A stretch of DNA of 18,576 nucleotides from SIG575 sp045632485 (GCA_045632485.1 JAZQWT010000179.1:1-18576); one strand, 5' to 3'; positions 1 through 8,325 are shown, counted from the first letter of the stretch. Made by a program: numbers and translations. The notes: generated from the letters alone by a model not told the origin.

Positions 1-1224
1 AAGACCTTTTATTTTAACTCTTGCATTGCCGTCTGTACCGCCGCAGATTACAGTGATTTTATCGTCTGTTTTTGACGCAAGTCCCATAAAGCCCTGAGAA
101 GTATAATCTCTTTCTCCGCTTAACGCTTTACCTACATTTGATTTAAAAATATCTACATATTCAATATCTGCAAGCACGCCTGACATATCAGCATACCAAC
201 GGTAAACCCACCAGTTTGAGTTTGGAGAATTATCATCTGCAGCCACGTCGCAAAGATTATTTGCCAATCTCCAGTATGCATTATCTGCATATACTCCTGA
301 CATTTCAATCTGTGTTATGTACTGAAGCATTTTGCCGGGCATTCCGTTATCCTGCATTCTGCCGTACTCGGTTACTATTATCGGCAATTCGTTTACGTTA
401 AGGGATTTTTCGATTTCTCTGTAATCCTTAACATTCCCCTGCCAGTTATAAATACTGTTATCTGCCAGTTCATGATAAATCATCACATCGGGAACACAGT
501 TGTTTTTTACACAAAAAGACAGAAATTCTTCTATCTTCCAACGGCTGTATTCATAAAAACCGGGACCGCCTATAAGTGCATCGGGATTAATTGATTTCAC
601 TTCATCATAAGCGATTTTCCAACCTTTATAAAAATTCTGTCTGCCCTCTTCATCATAGTTGCCCCACACATAACCGTCGTCATTAACTACAGTTGTGCCG
701 AACCACACACCATTATCGGTTTCGTTATAGAGGCAGTAAACTGTTTTTTTGCTGTATGGTTTCTGCGACAGAGTTGTAACAGACTTTCTCACACGGGGAA
801 GAAAATCTTCTTTTACAAATTTTTCCCAGTCGTATGTACCTGCTTTACGCATTTCGTTGATTTTATTATGATTATAATACCATGTATCATAATCATCCTG
901 AAGATAAACTATGTTGTAATCTGTATTTTCAAGATGGCTTTCAACGTGAAGAATATCACCGATAGGATGTTGAAGTCCTTCAGGTGCTTTCTGTACAACT
1001 GTACTGATATCAACACTTTCAGTCATATTTTTTGAAGGCACACCTTCTTCTGCAATACCGTAAAGATAACCTGATGCACCGCTTGTAATTTCCTTTGTTG
1101 CAGATGAAAAATCCGCAATAAGAACAGGCTTATAAACAGAAAAACAAGGAGTAGCACATATAGCCGTAAAAAACGCAAGTATTACCGACACAAAACGATT
1201 AAACCATACTGTTACTTTTTCCAT
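1..1224 (-). CDS. Secreted glycoside hydrolase, clan GH-A-like (partial, C-terminus beyond window)
   Basis: An open frame of 408 codons runs from an ATG at 1224 off the left edge without a stop. The SD AGGGAG lies inside the end of the upstream kinase gene, leaving one base between that stop and this start, so translation is probably coupled. Residues about 10-30 form a hydrophobic signal peptide. The mature part has the hallmarks of a clan GH-A (beta/alpha)8 barrel: a YNE motif (N167-E168, candidate acid/base) followed by an aromatic GVWFG, a GGPGF strand at 217-221, YHE at 250-252, and IIVTEYG with E286 as candidate nucleophile. The pattern recalls GH39-type enzymes, but I cannot fix the family or substrate. 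The frame continues after the barrel into a beta-rich stretch (CGGTDGNARVKIKG), as in barrels with an appended beta-sandwich. Secretion and catalysis are inferred from motifs. Confidence 0.6.
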   Translation of the reverse strand, partial: MEKVTVWFNRFVSVILAFFTAICATPCFSVYKPVLIADFSSATKEITSGASGYLYGIAEEGVPSKNMTESVDISTVVQKAPEGLQHPIGDILHVESHLENTDYNIVYLQDDYDTWYYNHNKINEMRKAGTYDWEKFVKEDFLPRVRKSVTTLSQKPYSKKTVYCLYNETDNGVWFGTTVVNDDGYVWGNYDEEGRQNFYKGWKIAYDEVKSINPDALIGGPGFYEYSRWKIEEFLSFCVKNNCVPDVMIYHELADNSIYNWQGNVKDYREIEKSLNVNELPIIVTEYGRMQDNGMPGKMLQYITQIEMSGVYADNAYWRLANNLCDVAADDNSPNSNWWVYRWYADMSGVLADIEYVDIFKSNVGKALSGERDYTSQGFMGLASKTDDKITVICGGTDGNARVKIKGL

Positions 1225-1225
1225 T

Positions 1226-1726
1226 TTATTCTCCCTTTAACTTTCTTGTAATTTCATCAACACATTCTTCCGCAGTTAAATCTGTACATTCAACGGTTAT
1301 ATCTGCATATTCTTCGTAAAGCTGTGCACGCTCGTTGTAAAGTTCATTTATTGTTGTACCTTTCTCCATTGCGATGCCACGTGTATGAATATTATCAATT
1401 CTTTTTTCAAGCACATCGGGACTGACTTTAAGGTAAACCACAGTTGCTTCCGCTTTTAATTTTTTCATTGCTTCTTTGCCATAAACTGCACTTCCGCCTG
1501 TGGCAATAACTGCATTACGGAAGAAAGATTCGCATATTACATCGTTTTCAATTTCAAGAAATTTTTCAATACCCTTTTCATTTATAATGTCGCAAAGGCT
1601 TTTTGAATATTTGCGTTGAATAAGCAAATCAGTATCAATGAAATCCATCAATACACTTTTTGCGAGCAAAACACCGATTGTGCTTTTACCTGCACCCGGC
1701 ATACCGATTAAAACAATATTTTTCAT
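1226..1726 (-). CDS. aroK: Shikimate-kinase-like P-loop kinase, divergent substrate site
   Basis: 166 residues, the normal length for shikimate kinase, which phosphorylates shikimate at O3 in the chorismate pathway. Visible motifs are the P-loop GMPGAGKST (8-16), the DTD substrate/Mg motif (31-33), a GGS at 77-79 where the family has GGG, a lid arginine at R116 and the later R133 in NERAQLYEEYAD. The arginine that normally follows Phe in the substrate motif (FRxxE) is absent: the sequence reads F56-L57-E-I-E60. Shikimate specificity is therefore uncertain although the fold is clear. The start ATG has the SD AGGTGAT close upstream. The gene sits between a ceramidase-like gene and a glycoside hydrolase, with no other aromatic-pathway gene nearby. 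A hairpin lies 18 nt upstream of the start. Confidence 0.75.
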   Translation of the reverse strand: MKNIVLIGMPGAGKSTIGVLLAKSVLMDFIDTDLLIQRKYSKSLCDIINEKGIEKFLEIENDVICESFFRNAVIATGGSAVYGKEAMKKLKAEATVVYLKVSPDVLEKRIDNIHTRGIAMEKGTTINELYNERAQLYEEYADITVECTDLTAEECVDEITRKLKGE

Positions 1727-1744
1727 AATATCACCTAAAAATCA

Positions 1745-1764
1745 AGGGCGTCCGCAGACGCCCT
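1745..1764 (-). terminator. Intercistronic hairpin, probable partial terminator of the ceramidase-like gene
   Basis: Arms AGGGCGTC and GACGCCCT form a perfect 8-bp GC-rich stem with a 4-nt loop. On the minus strand it is preceded by an A-rich stretch and followed by TGATTTTTA, an interrupted U-tract. It starts 16 nt after the ceramidase-like stop and ends 18 nt before the kinase ATG. There is no room for a separate promoter between hairpin and ATG, so it may act as a partial terminator or a processing/stability hairpin within one transcript. Confidence 0.6.
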
Positions 1765-1780
1765 CTTTTGTTTTGAAAAA

Positions 1781-3460
1781 TCATTTCATTTCGCCAATCA
1801 TTTCAAGGTAGTTTTCAACGTAGAATGATGCGATGTGTTTGCCGATTGAGAGAACTTCGTCAGCGATTTCTTCACCGATGATGTGACCCATAAACGCAAA
1901 GTTGTTGTCTGTAACAGCATAACCGAGAGCATCGTTTGCAAGGCTTACTGCATATGTGTCAACACCTTCAACTTCATCTTTAAGTGAATCGTACTGCCAT
2001 TCTGTGCCGTCCCATGTAACACCACCTGTGATGTCGTTACCGAGGAATACTTCAGGATAAAGTTCACCGGGGAAGAGAGCAAATGCTACTTCGTTACCGA
2101 ATTCAAGATAACCGATTTCAGAAGGCATATAGAACTGTTTGAAAAGAAGTCCGTCATAATAAACCTTATTGTTAACAAGCTTGATTTCACAAGCAAGAAC
2201 AAGGATGCTGTTTTCAGGCTGAATGAAGATTTCTTTATGAGTTGCATTGAGAACGGGCTCGAGAGCTTCACCGTAATCTGCTTCAATAATCAATTTACCG
2301 AATGCTGAACCGAGAGCGTCTGATTCTGCACCGAGAGCTGTATATTCATCCATACCTTCTTCTGAATATTCAATATCTCTTGAAACCTGACCGAGAGCAC
2401 CCGCTACCATAACTGTGTTGTCGCCTGTCTGCTCTTTAATATATTTATCAAGATAGTAGATATAGTCGCCTGTGATGTAACCGTGGCTTGCGCTGAATGA
2501 TGTTGCGTGACAAGAAATATCAGCAATGTATGTACCTTCTGAATCCTCTGCTTCGGGAACGAAGTGAAGAACTGCAGTTTTCTGTAAATCTTCTCTTGCA
2601 ATAAGGTCACGCTTATCGTGCATAAATTCACTTGTATCAATTTCTGCGAAATAAAGGTCACCGTCTTCCATATTATTGAAAGCTTCCTTTACTGCTTCAA
2701 TTGATTCTCCTACGAAAAATTCTTTGAACTCTGCTGCAGCTTCAAGACCGGGAAGTTCTGCATTGCTGCCTACAAGGTTTGCCCAGAAGCTACCTGCAAG
2801 TTTCTTGAAGAATTCTGTTGCAACACCCTGTGTATCAAGAGCTGAATGTGAGTGAGTAGCTGTAATATTTATACTTGAAACTTTTTTGCCGTTTGATTCG
2901 CACCATTCAATAATTGCTTTACGGACTGTACGGATATCAGTTGATGTAACGCCGAGTGAGTCAATTGCACCGATAACCACTACACCTTCACCGCTGTTAT
3001 CATCAATAGCTGCAACACGGATTCTGTTATCATCATAAACGTCTTTTGCAATACGTACCGTAAGGTCACGTCCGATATAATACTTACCGTCAGCAATATC
3101 TTCCGGCACTATTGAACGGCTTGAATAACCGAGAGACCATTTGTTACCATCTTTTGCTTCTGTCTGATAATTTTCACGACCTGCCATAAAGCCTACTTCG
3201 TCGCTGTCGTAATCATCAAGTTTCTGCCAGTTTTTAGGATTGACATAAATTTTACAGATTGTACTTACCAACGCTTCACAAACAACGTTAAGTGTGTTGT
3301 AAAGGAATTTCATAAATCCGTTGGGGCCTTCTGCTGCTTCCTGAACCTGCACTGCTGTGTTTGCAGTTACGTCAGCTGCAGATACGCTTACTGCACCGCC
3401 TGTGAATACAAGTGTAAACACAAGAAGAATTGACATAATTTTAAGTGATACTTTTTTCAT
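1781..3460 (-). CDS. Secreted neutral/alkaline ceramidase-like hydrolase
   Basis: 559 residues from the ATG at 3460. This start is chosen because GGGAGGT lies 7 nt upstream, while a TTG 15 nt further up overlaps that SD. Residues 1-29 are a classic signal peptide (MKK, hydrophobic core, VSVSA cleavage site). The body matches the neutral/alkaline non-lysosomal ceramidase family, zinc amidases that hydrolyse ceramide to sphingosine and fatty acid. Visible motifs are TATHSHS (H203, H205, zinc site), SCHATSFS (C317-H318, matching the AVHPT region), FPGELYPE (E466, candidate zinc ligand) and LANDALGYAVT (Y514, candidate last ligand). Family and fold are well supported. The substrate is not: bacterial members can act on other N-acyl lipids, and the usual long HSGPGG is changed to HSALDTQG. 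Residues about 46-78 form an extra hydrophobic segment before the catalytic domain. It has its own promoter and is followed by a hairpin. Confidence 0.75.
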   Translation of the reverse strand: MKKVSLKIMSILLVFTLVFTGGAVSVSAADVTANTAVQVQEAAEGPNGFMKFLYNTLNVVCEALVSTICKIYVNPKNWQKLDDYDSDEVGFMAGRENYQTEAKDGNKWSLGYSSRSIVPEDIADGKYYIGRDLTVRIAKDVYDDNRIRVAAIDDNSGEGVVVIGAIDSLGVTSTDIRTVRKAIIEWCESNGKKVSSINITATHSHSALDTQGVATEFFKKLAGSFWANLVGSNAELPGLEAAAEFKEFFVGESIEAVKEAFNNMEDGDLYFAEIDTSEFMHDKRDLIAREDLQKTAVLHFVPEAEDSEGTYIADISCHATSFSASHGYITGDYIYYLDKYIKEQTGDNTVMVAGALGQVSRDIEYSEEGMDEYTALGAESDALGSAFGKLIIEADYGEALEPVLNATHKEIFIQPENSILVLACEIKLVNNKVYYDGLLFKQFYMPSEIGYLEFGNEVAFALFPGELYPEVFLGNDITGGVTWDGTEWQYDSLKDEVEGVDTYAVSLANDALGYAVTDNNFAFMGHIIGEEIADEVLSIGKHIASFYVENYLEMIGEMK

Positions 3461-3493
3461 TTTTCTACCTCCCAAGGTATTTTCTGCAATTAA

Positions 3494-3522
3494 ATTATAT
3501 AAAATTACAGTAATTAAGTCAA
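3494..3522 (-). promoter_or_regulatory. Sigma-A promoter of the ceramidase-like gene
   Basis: Read on the minus strand: -35 TTGACT (5/6), 17-bp spacer, -10 TATAAT (6/6). Transcription would start near 3487, giving a leader of about 26 nt that contains the GGGAGGT ribosome binding site. Confidence 0.8.
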
Positions 3523-3558
3523 TAAAATAAAAGAAAAAAGATTTTTGTTATAAAAAAA

Positions 3559-3586
3559 CAGCTCCCTTGTCAAAACAAAGGAGCTG
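3559..3586 (-). terminator. Rho-independent terminator of the Cys-repeat surface protein gene
   Basis: On the minus strand, CAGCTCCTTTGT and ACAAGGGAGCTG form a 12-bp stem with one G-U wobble and a 4-nt TTTG loop, followed directly by seven T residues. It lies 22 nt after the stop codon of the gene ending at 3609. Confidence 0.9.
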
Positions 3587-3608
3587 AAAAATTCAGTTTA
3601 CATCAGAA

Positions 3609-4550
3609 TTATTTTCTTAAGCTTCCTAAAAGGCCACCTATTACTATATCAATAGCAGCCTGAAGCACCTGACGGATAATTGTAAACCAGTTTGCCATAG
3701 TAAATTTAACCTGAACATTAACTGTACCTGAAACTGTGTTGCCGTACGCATCAGTTACAGTACATGTAATAACTGCTTTACCCATACCTTTACCTGTTAC
3801 AACACCGTTTTCGTCAACTATAGCAACATTTTCTGCAGATGATGAATAAGTGATGCTGTAGCCTACATTACCGCCCATTTCAACATCCGGTACAAGTTCT
3901 TTTGCCTGTTCGTAGTTAATCACAATTGCTTCGCCAAGGTCAACAGATAATACTCTGCCTGCAAGAACAGGAGTTGCGTCTCTTTTTTCTGTTATACCGC
4001 AAGCTGTACATTTATAAATCGTATAACCTTCTTCTTCATATGTGGGGTCCACTACTGTTTCAACCTGCATATCATGGCCTGTTGCGGGAATAACTTCTGT
4101 CAATTTATGGTCTTCTGTTGTTTCAGCACAGTTGAGACAAACTTTTTCTTTAAGACCGTCTGTTGTACAGGTTGCTTCTGTTGTTACAACCCATTCGCCA
4201 TAAACGTGTGAAAGCTTTGCAACAGTGTTTTCTTTTTTCACATCACCGCAATTTACACACACAGAAAATGTGTAACCTTCGCTTGCACAAGTAGGTTCAA
4301 CAACTGTCTCTTCACCATATGTGTGACCTAACGCCGGAACTAATCCTGTTTCAATAAAACCACAATTTTCACATGCTCTGTACTTAATACCGGGTTCTGC
4401 ACATGTTTCATCCTTGCTTATTATCCATTTACCAAATGCATGAACACATTCAGCTTCGTTGTTTTCTTCAGCATTTACACCGATAGTAAACATACCTACC
4501 ATCATTACTAATGCGAGAAAAACAGAAAGAACTTTAGTCATCTTTTTCAT
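3609..4550 (-). CDS. Secreted Cys-repeat and Ig-like (Big2) surface protein
   Basis: 313 residues from the ATG at 4550, chosen because AAAGGAG is 9 nt upstream; an ATG three codons earlier directly abuts the SD. Residues 1-27 are a signal peptide ending VNA. Residues about 35-197 hold four tandem units of about 40 residues with the pattern T.xC...G....C..CG......GH, typical of cell-surface proteins of gut Firmicutes. The fourth unit has PTY where the first three have a Cys, so its Cys set is incomplete. Residues about 198-282 form one bacterial Ig-like group 2 domain (YSSSAENVAIVDENGVV, then GKAVITCTV). The C-terminal 28 residues (from ANWFTIIRQ) form a hydrophobic or amphipathic helix ending GSLRK, with no LPXTG motif. 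No enzymatic function is visible; a role in surface adhesion or scaffolding is inference. Confidence 0.8.
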   Translation of the reverse strand: MKKMTKVLSVFLALVMMVGMFTIGVNAEENNEAECVHAFGKWIISKDETCAEPGIKYRACENCGFIETGLVPALGHTYGEETVVEPTCASEGYTFSVCVNCGDVKKENTVAKLSHVYGEWVVTTEATCTTDGLKEKVCLNCAETTEDHKLTEVIPATGHDMQVETVVDPTYEEEGYTIYKCTACGITEKRDATPVLAGRVLSVDLGEAIVINYEQAKELVPDVEMGGNVGYSITYSSSAENVAIVDENGVVTGKGMGKAVITCTVTDAYGNTVSGTVNVQVKFTMANWFTIIRQVLQAAIDIVIGGLLGSLRK

Positions 4551-4586
4551 ATTGTACATCTCCTTTGCAAATATTCCTATGTGTAA

Positions 4587-4614
4587 ATTATACCACATTT
4601 TCACATAAATGCAA
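4587..4614 (-). promoter_or_regulatory. Extended -10 promoter of the Cys-repeat surface protein gene
   Basis: Minus strand: -35 TTGCAT (weak, TTG conserved), 16-bp spacer, and extended -10 TGGTATAAT. The start site would be near 4580, giving a leader of about 30 nt. Confidence 0.7.
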
Positions 4615-4704
4615 TACAATACAAATTTTATTCACAATTAAAAATTATTAAGGAATTCCCTGAAATATAAATCTACATTTCTTTAGCATCGCCAACCAAC
4701 GAAA

Positions 4705-4738
4705 AATCCCTCACCTGAAACTGATCAGATGAGGGATT
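4705..4738 (-). terminator. Rho-independent terminator of the hydrogenase operon
   Basis: On the minus strand, AATCCCTCATCTGA pairs with TCAGGTGAGGGATT (14 bp with one G-U pair, 6-nt loop), and the stem runs into TTTTCG. It follows the hydA stop at 4751 by 12 nt. No other gene ends here. Confidence 0.85.
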
Positions 4739-4750
4739 AATTAATTATTA

Positions 4751-6502
4751 TCAGTCGTTATAAAGTGACTTTTTAACATAAGATGTATGAAGAATATCAT
4801 GAGCCTTGTGGCTTCCGGGTTCACCGAAGAATTCATCATAAATCATCTTGATTGCGGGGTTGTCCTGGCTCTTTCTGAGAGGAAGGTTCTTATCTGCCTC
4901 ATAGATAGCCTGAGCACGAAGACCCTTAAGGTCAACGAAGTTACGAACTGATGCAGGCTGGATGGGCTGACCGCCGCCGTTTACACAACCGCCGGGACAA
5001 GCCATGATTTCGATAAACTGATAATCGCAAGTACCTGCTTTAACTTTTTCCATAACTGCCTGTGCATTCTTAATACCGCTTACTGCTGCAACTTTAAGTT
5101 CAAGTCCGCCAACTGTGTAAGTTGCTTCCTTGATACCTTCTGTGCCTCTTACTTCTGTGAATTCGATGTTATCGAGTTCTTTACCTGTAAGAGCTTCAGC
5201 AGCATAACGAAGAGCTGCTTCCATAACGCCGCCTGTTGCGCCGAAGATAACACCTGCGCCTGTACCTTCGCCGAGAGGATTATCGAACTGCTCGTCGGGA
5301 AGAAGGTCGAAGTTGATACCTGCAGTTTTAATCATATTTGCAAGTTCACGTGTTGTGATTGAGTAATCAACATCTGCAAAACCTGCAGCTGACTGGTCGT
5401 CACGTTTGTTTTCGCCTTTCTTAGCTGTACAAGGCATAACTGCAACAACAACAATCTTTGCAGGGTCGATGTTCATTTTCTGTGCATACCATGTTTTCAT
5501 AACTGCACCGAACATCTGCTGAGGTGATTTACAGCTTGAAAGATTATCAATCTGTTCGGGATAGTAATGTTCACAGAAGTTAACCCAACCGGGTGAACAT
5601 GATGTGATAAGAGGAAGTTTGCCGCCTTCTTTGATTCTGTGGAGAAGTTCTGTACCTTCTTCCATAATTGTAAGGTCAGCTGAGAAGTCTGTATCGAATA
5701 CTTTGTTAAAGCCGAGTCTGTGAAGAGCTGCAGCCATTTTACCTGTTACGTTTGTGCCTACTTTGTAGCCGAAGCATTCACCGAGTGTAACACGGATTGA
5801 GGGAGCAGTGTTAACAATAACAAATTTGTCGGGATCGTTGATTGCTTCGAAAACAGCTTTTGTATCGTCTTTTTCGTAAAGAGCACCTGTGGGACAGTTA
5901 ACAATACACTGACCGCATTCTACGCAAGCGAAAGATGCAAGACCTTTTTCAAATGCTGAACCGATGTGTGTATCGAAGCCACGTGCATTTGCACCGATAA
6001 CACCAACATACTGATTATCACAAGCAGCTACGCAACGACGGCAAAGGATACATTTGTTGTTATCTCTTACCATATGAGTTGCTGTTGTGTCGATTTCCCA
6101 AACGGGTTTTTCGCCATCGAAACGGCTTTCATCGTCAACACCGTATTCAAGGCAGAGTTTCTGGAGTTCGCAAGAACCGCTTCTTACACAAGAGAGACAT
6201 TTTCTATCGTGAGCTGAAAGAAGAAGTTCAAGTGTTGTTTTACGTGATTCGTGAACTCTGGGTGTGTTTGTGAAAACTTCCATTCCCTCGTTTACGGGGA
6301 ATACGCAAGCTGAAACAAGACGATTGCCTCTGGGACCGCCTACTTCTACCATACAAAAACGGCAAGCACCGATTTCGTTGATATCTTTAAGGAAGCAAAG
6401 TGTGGGAATTTCGATACCTGCATATCTTGCAGCTTCGAGAATTGTTGTACCGCCCGGCACGCTTAAGGGCATGCCGTTGATTTTAATATTTACCATTTCC
6501 AT
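4751..6502 (-). CDS. hydA: [FeFe] hydrogenase catalytic subunit HydA/HndD of a trimeric bifurcating hydrogenase
   Basis: 583 residues from the ATG at 6502 (AAAGGAG 10 nt upstream; an in-frame GTG 9 nt earlier is too close to the SD). Domains in order: N-terminal 2Fe-2S (C36, C47, C50, C66), His-Cys3 4Fe-4S (H98, C102, C105, C111), two 4Fe-4S (C151/154/157/161 and C193/196/199/203), then the H-cluster domain with L1 TSCSPGW, L2 MPCTAKKGE (C358) and L3 MACPGGCVNGGGQP (C502, C506), and the small-subunit-like C-terminus. It makes or oxidises H2 in the cytoplasm with electrons shared between ferredoxin and NAD(P)H through HydB and HydC. L1 has Ser at position 303 where monomeric enzymes have a second Cys; see findings. 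It is the last gene of the operon, 20 nt after hydB. Confidence 0.95.
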   Translation of the reverse strand: MEMVNIKINGMPLSVPGGTTILEAARYAGIEIPTLCFLKDINEIGACRFCMVEVGGPRGNRLVSACVFPVNEGMEVFTNTPRVHESRKTTLELLLSAHDRKCLSCVRSGSCELQKLCLEYGVDDESRFDGEKPVWEIDTTATHMVRDNNKCILCRRCVAACDNQYVGVIGANARGFDTHIGSAFEKGLASFACVECGQCIVNCPTGALYEKDDTKAVFEAINDPDKFVIVNTAPSIRVTLGECFGYKVGTNVTGKMAAALHRLGFNKVFDTDFSADLTIMEEGTELLHRIKEGGKLPLITSCSPGWVNFCEHYYPEQIDNLSSCKSPQQMFGAVMKTWYAQKMNIDPAKIVVVAVMPCTAKKGENKRDDQSAAGFADVDYSITTRELANMIKTAGINFDLLPDEQFDNPLGEGTGAGVIFGATGGVMEAALRYAAEALTGKELDNIEFTEVRGTEGIKEATYTVGGLELKVAAVSGIKNAQAVMEKVKAGTCDYQFIEIMACPGGCVNGGGQPIQPASVRNFVDLKGLRAQAIYEADKNLPLRKSQDNPAIKMIYDEFFGEPGSHKAHDILHTSYVKKSLYND

Positions 6503-6522
6503 TATTGGCACACTCCTTTCAA

Positions 6523-8313
6523 TTAACCTTTGATAATAGCGCCGAACTTACAGTTAGATTCGCAAACGCCGCACTTGATACATTTAACTGTATCGATTGT
6601 GTGTACTTCTTTAACTGAGCCTGAAATTGCACCAACGGGACATTTTCTTGCACAGAGAGTACAACCCTTACATTTATCTGCTACGATTGAGTAGTTAAGG
6701 AGAGCCTTACATACGCCTGCAGGACATTTCTTATCTACAACGTGAGCAATGTATTCATCTTTGAAGAATTTAAGAGTTGCAAGAACGGGGTTGGGAGCTG
6801 TCTGTCCGAGACCGCAAAGTGAGTTTTCCTTGATGTAATAAGCAAGTTTCTCAATTTCATCAAGAGTTTCCATTGTTGCTTTACCGTCAGTAACTTTTTC
6901 GAGAAGTTCTCTCAGACGTTTTGTACCGATACGGCAGGGAGCACATTTACCGCATGATTCATCAACTGTGAAGTCGAGGAAGAATTTAGCAATGTCAACC
7001 ATACAGTTATCTTCGTCCATTACGATAAGTCCGCCTGAACCCATCATACAGCCGATTGCTGTAAGGTTATCGTAGTCGATTTCTGTATCCATAAGTGAAG
7101 CAGGAATACAACCACCTGAAGGACCACCTGTCTGTGCTGCTTTGAATTTTTTACCATTGGGAACACCGCCACCGATATCTTCGATGATTTCGCGAAGTGT
7201 TGTACCCATGGGGATTTCAACAAGACCTGTGTTCTTGATTTTACCGCCGAGAGCAAATACTTTTGTACCTGCTGAACGTTCTGTACCCATTGACTTGAAG
7301 AAGTCAGCACCGTGAAGGATAATCTGGGGAATGTTAGCGAATGTTTCAACGTTGTTTTCTGTTGTGGGTTTAGCGAAAAGACCTTTAACTGCCGGATAGG
7401 GAGGTCTGGGTCTGGGTTCGCCTCTGTTACCTTCGATTGAAGTCATAAGAGCTGTTTCTTCACCGCAAACAAATGCACCTGCACCGAGACGGATGAAGAG
7501 ATCAAAGTCAAAGCCTGAACCGAAGATGTTTTTACCGAGAAGACCGTGTTCTCTTGCCTGGTCGATAGCAATCTGAAGACGTTCAACAGCGATGGGATAT
7601 TCTGCACGAACATAAACGTAACCTTCTGTTGCGCCTGTTGCATAACCGCAGATAGCCATAGCTTCGATGATACAGTGGGGGTCACCTTCAAGAACTGAAC
7701 GGTCCATGAATGCACCCGGGTCACCTTCGTCAGCGTTACATACAACGTATTTCTGGTCTGCAGCGTTCTTTGATGTGAACTCCCATTTCATACCTGTGGG
7801 GAATCCGCCGCCGCCACGACCGCGGAGACCTGAATCCTTAACAACTTTGATAACGTCTTCGGGAGTCATTTCTGTCAAGCACTTTGCAAGAGCCTGATAA
7901 CCGTCGTAAGCAATATATTCTTCGATGTTTTCGGGGTCGATAACACCGCAGTTACGAAGAGCAATTCTCTTCTGTTTTTTGTAGAAGTTTGTTTCGTTGA
8001 GAGATTTGATTTCCTGTTCGTTAACAACTGTTTCATCATAAAGAAGACGTGTAACGATACGACCTTTGAGAAGGTGTTCTTCAACGATTTCCGGAACGTC
8101 TTCTACTTTAACTTCGCTGTAGAAGCTGCCTTCCGGATAAACAATCATAATGGGGCCTAATGCGCAAAGGCCGAAACAACCTGTTTTGATAACCTTGATT
8201 TCATTTTCAAGGCCTTTATCTGCAATCTCTTTTTCAAGAGCTTCAATAATTGCAGGGCTGTTTGAGGAAGTACAACCGGTACCGCCGCAAACAAGGACAT
8301 GAGAACGATACAT
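6523..8313 (-). CDS. hydB: NAD(P)H-binding flavoprotein subunit HydB/HndC (NuoF-like)
   Basis: 596 residues; the ATG at 8313 has AAGGAGG 7 nt upstream. Domains: N-terminal thioredoxin-like 2Fe-2S (C9, C14, C46, C50); FMN/NAD(H) domain with GRGGGGFPTG (165-174), CNADEGDPGAF (192-202) and CGEETALM (283-290); 4Fe-4S site of NuoF type (C454, C457, C460, C500); and a C-terminal 2x4Fe-4S ferredoxin domain (C548/551/554/558 and C578/581/584/588). H524, C530 and C535 lie between the last two modules and could form a metal site; this is inference. The subunit carries the FMN thought to bifurcate electrons between NAD(P)H, ferredoxin and HydA. The sequence does not settle NAD versus NADP. It follows hndB by 12 nt. 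Confidence 0.95.
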   Translation of the reverse strand: MYRSHVLVCGGTGCTSSNSPAIIEALEKEIADKGLENEIKVIKTGCFGLCALGPIMIVYPEGSFYSEVKVEDVPEIVEEHLLKGRIVTRLLYDETVVNEQEIKSLNETNFYKKQKRIALRNCGVIDPENIEEYIAYDGYQALAKCLTEMTPEDVIKVVKDSGLRGRGGGGFPTGMKWEFTSKNAADQKYVVCNADEGDPGAFMDRSVLEGDPHCIIEAMAICGYATGATEGYVYVRAEYPIAVERLQIAIDQAREHGLLGKNIFGSGFDFDLFIRLGAGAFVCGEETALMTSIEGNRGEPRPRPPYPAVKGLFAKPTTENNVETFANIPQIILHGADFFKSMGTERSAGTKVFALGGKIKNTGLVEIPMGTTLREIIEDIGGGVPNGKKFKAAQTGGPSGGCIPASLMDTEIDYDNLTAIGCMMGSGGLIVMDEDNCMVDIAKFFLDFTVDESCGKCAPCRIGTKRLRELLEKVTDGKATMETLDEIEKLAYYIKENSLCGLGQTAPNPVLATLKFFKDEYIAHVVDKKCPAGVCKALLNYSIVADKCKGCTLCARKCPVGAISGSVKEVHTIDTVKCIKCGVCESNCKFGAIIKG

Positions 8314-8325
8314 GCTTTTTCCTCC

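Noticed and set aside
216..401. 61-codon plus-strand open frame
   Set aside because: It is opposite the continuous glycoside hydrolase frame that carries the candidate nucleophile motif.
3955..4450. CxxC units of the surface protein as iron-sulfur or zinc-ribbon redox domains
   Set aside because: The protein has a signal peptide and the units follow the extracellular T.xC...G...C..CG...GH repeat pattern, not a ferredoxin or zinc-finger pattern.
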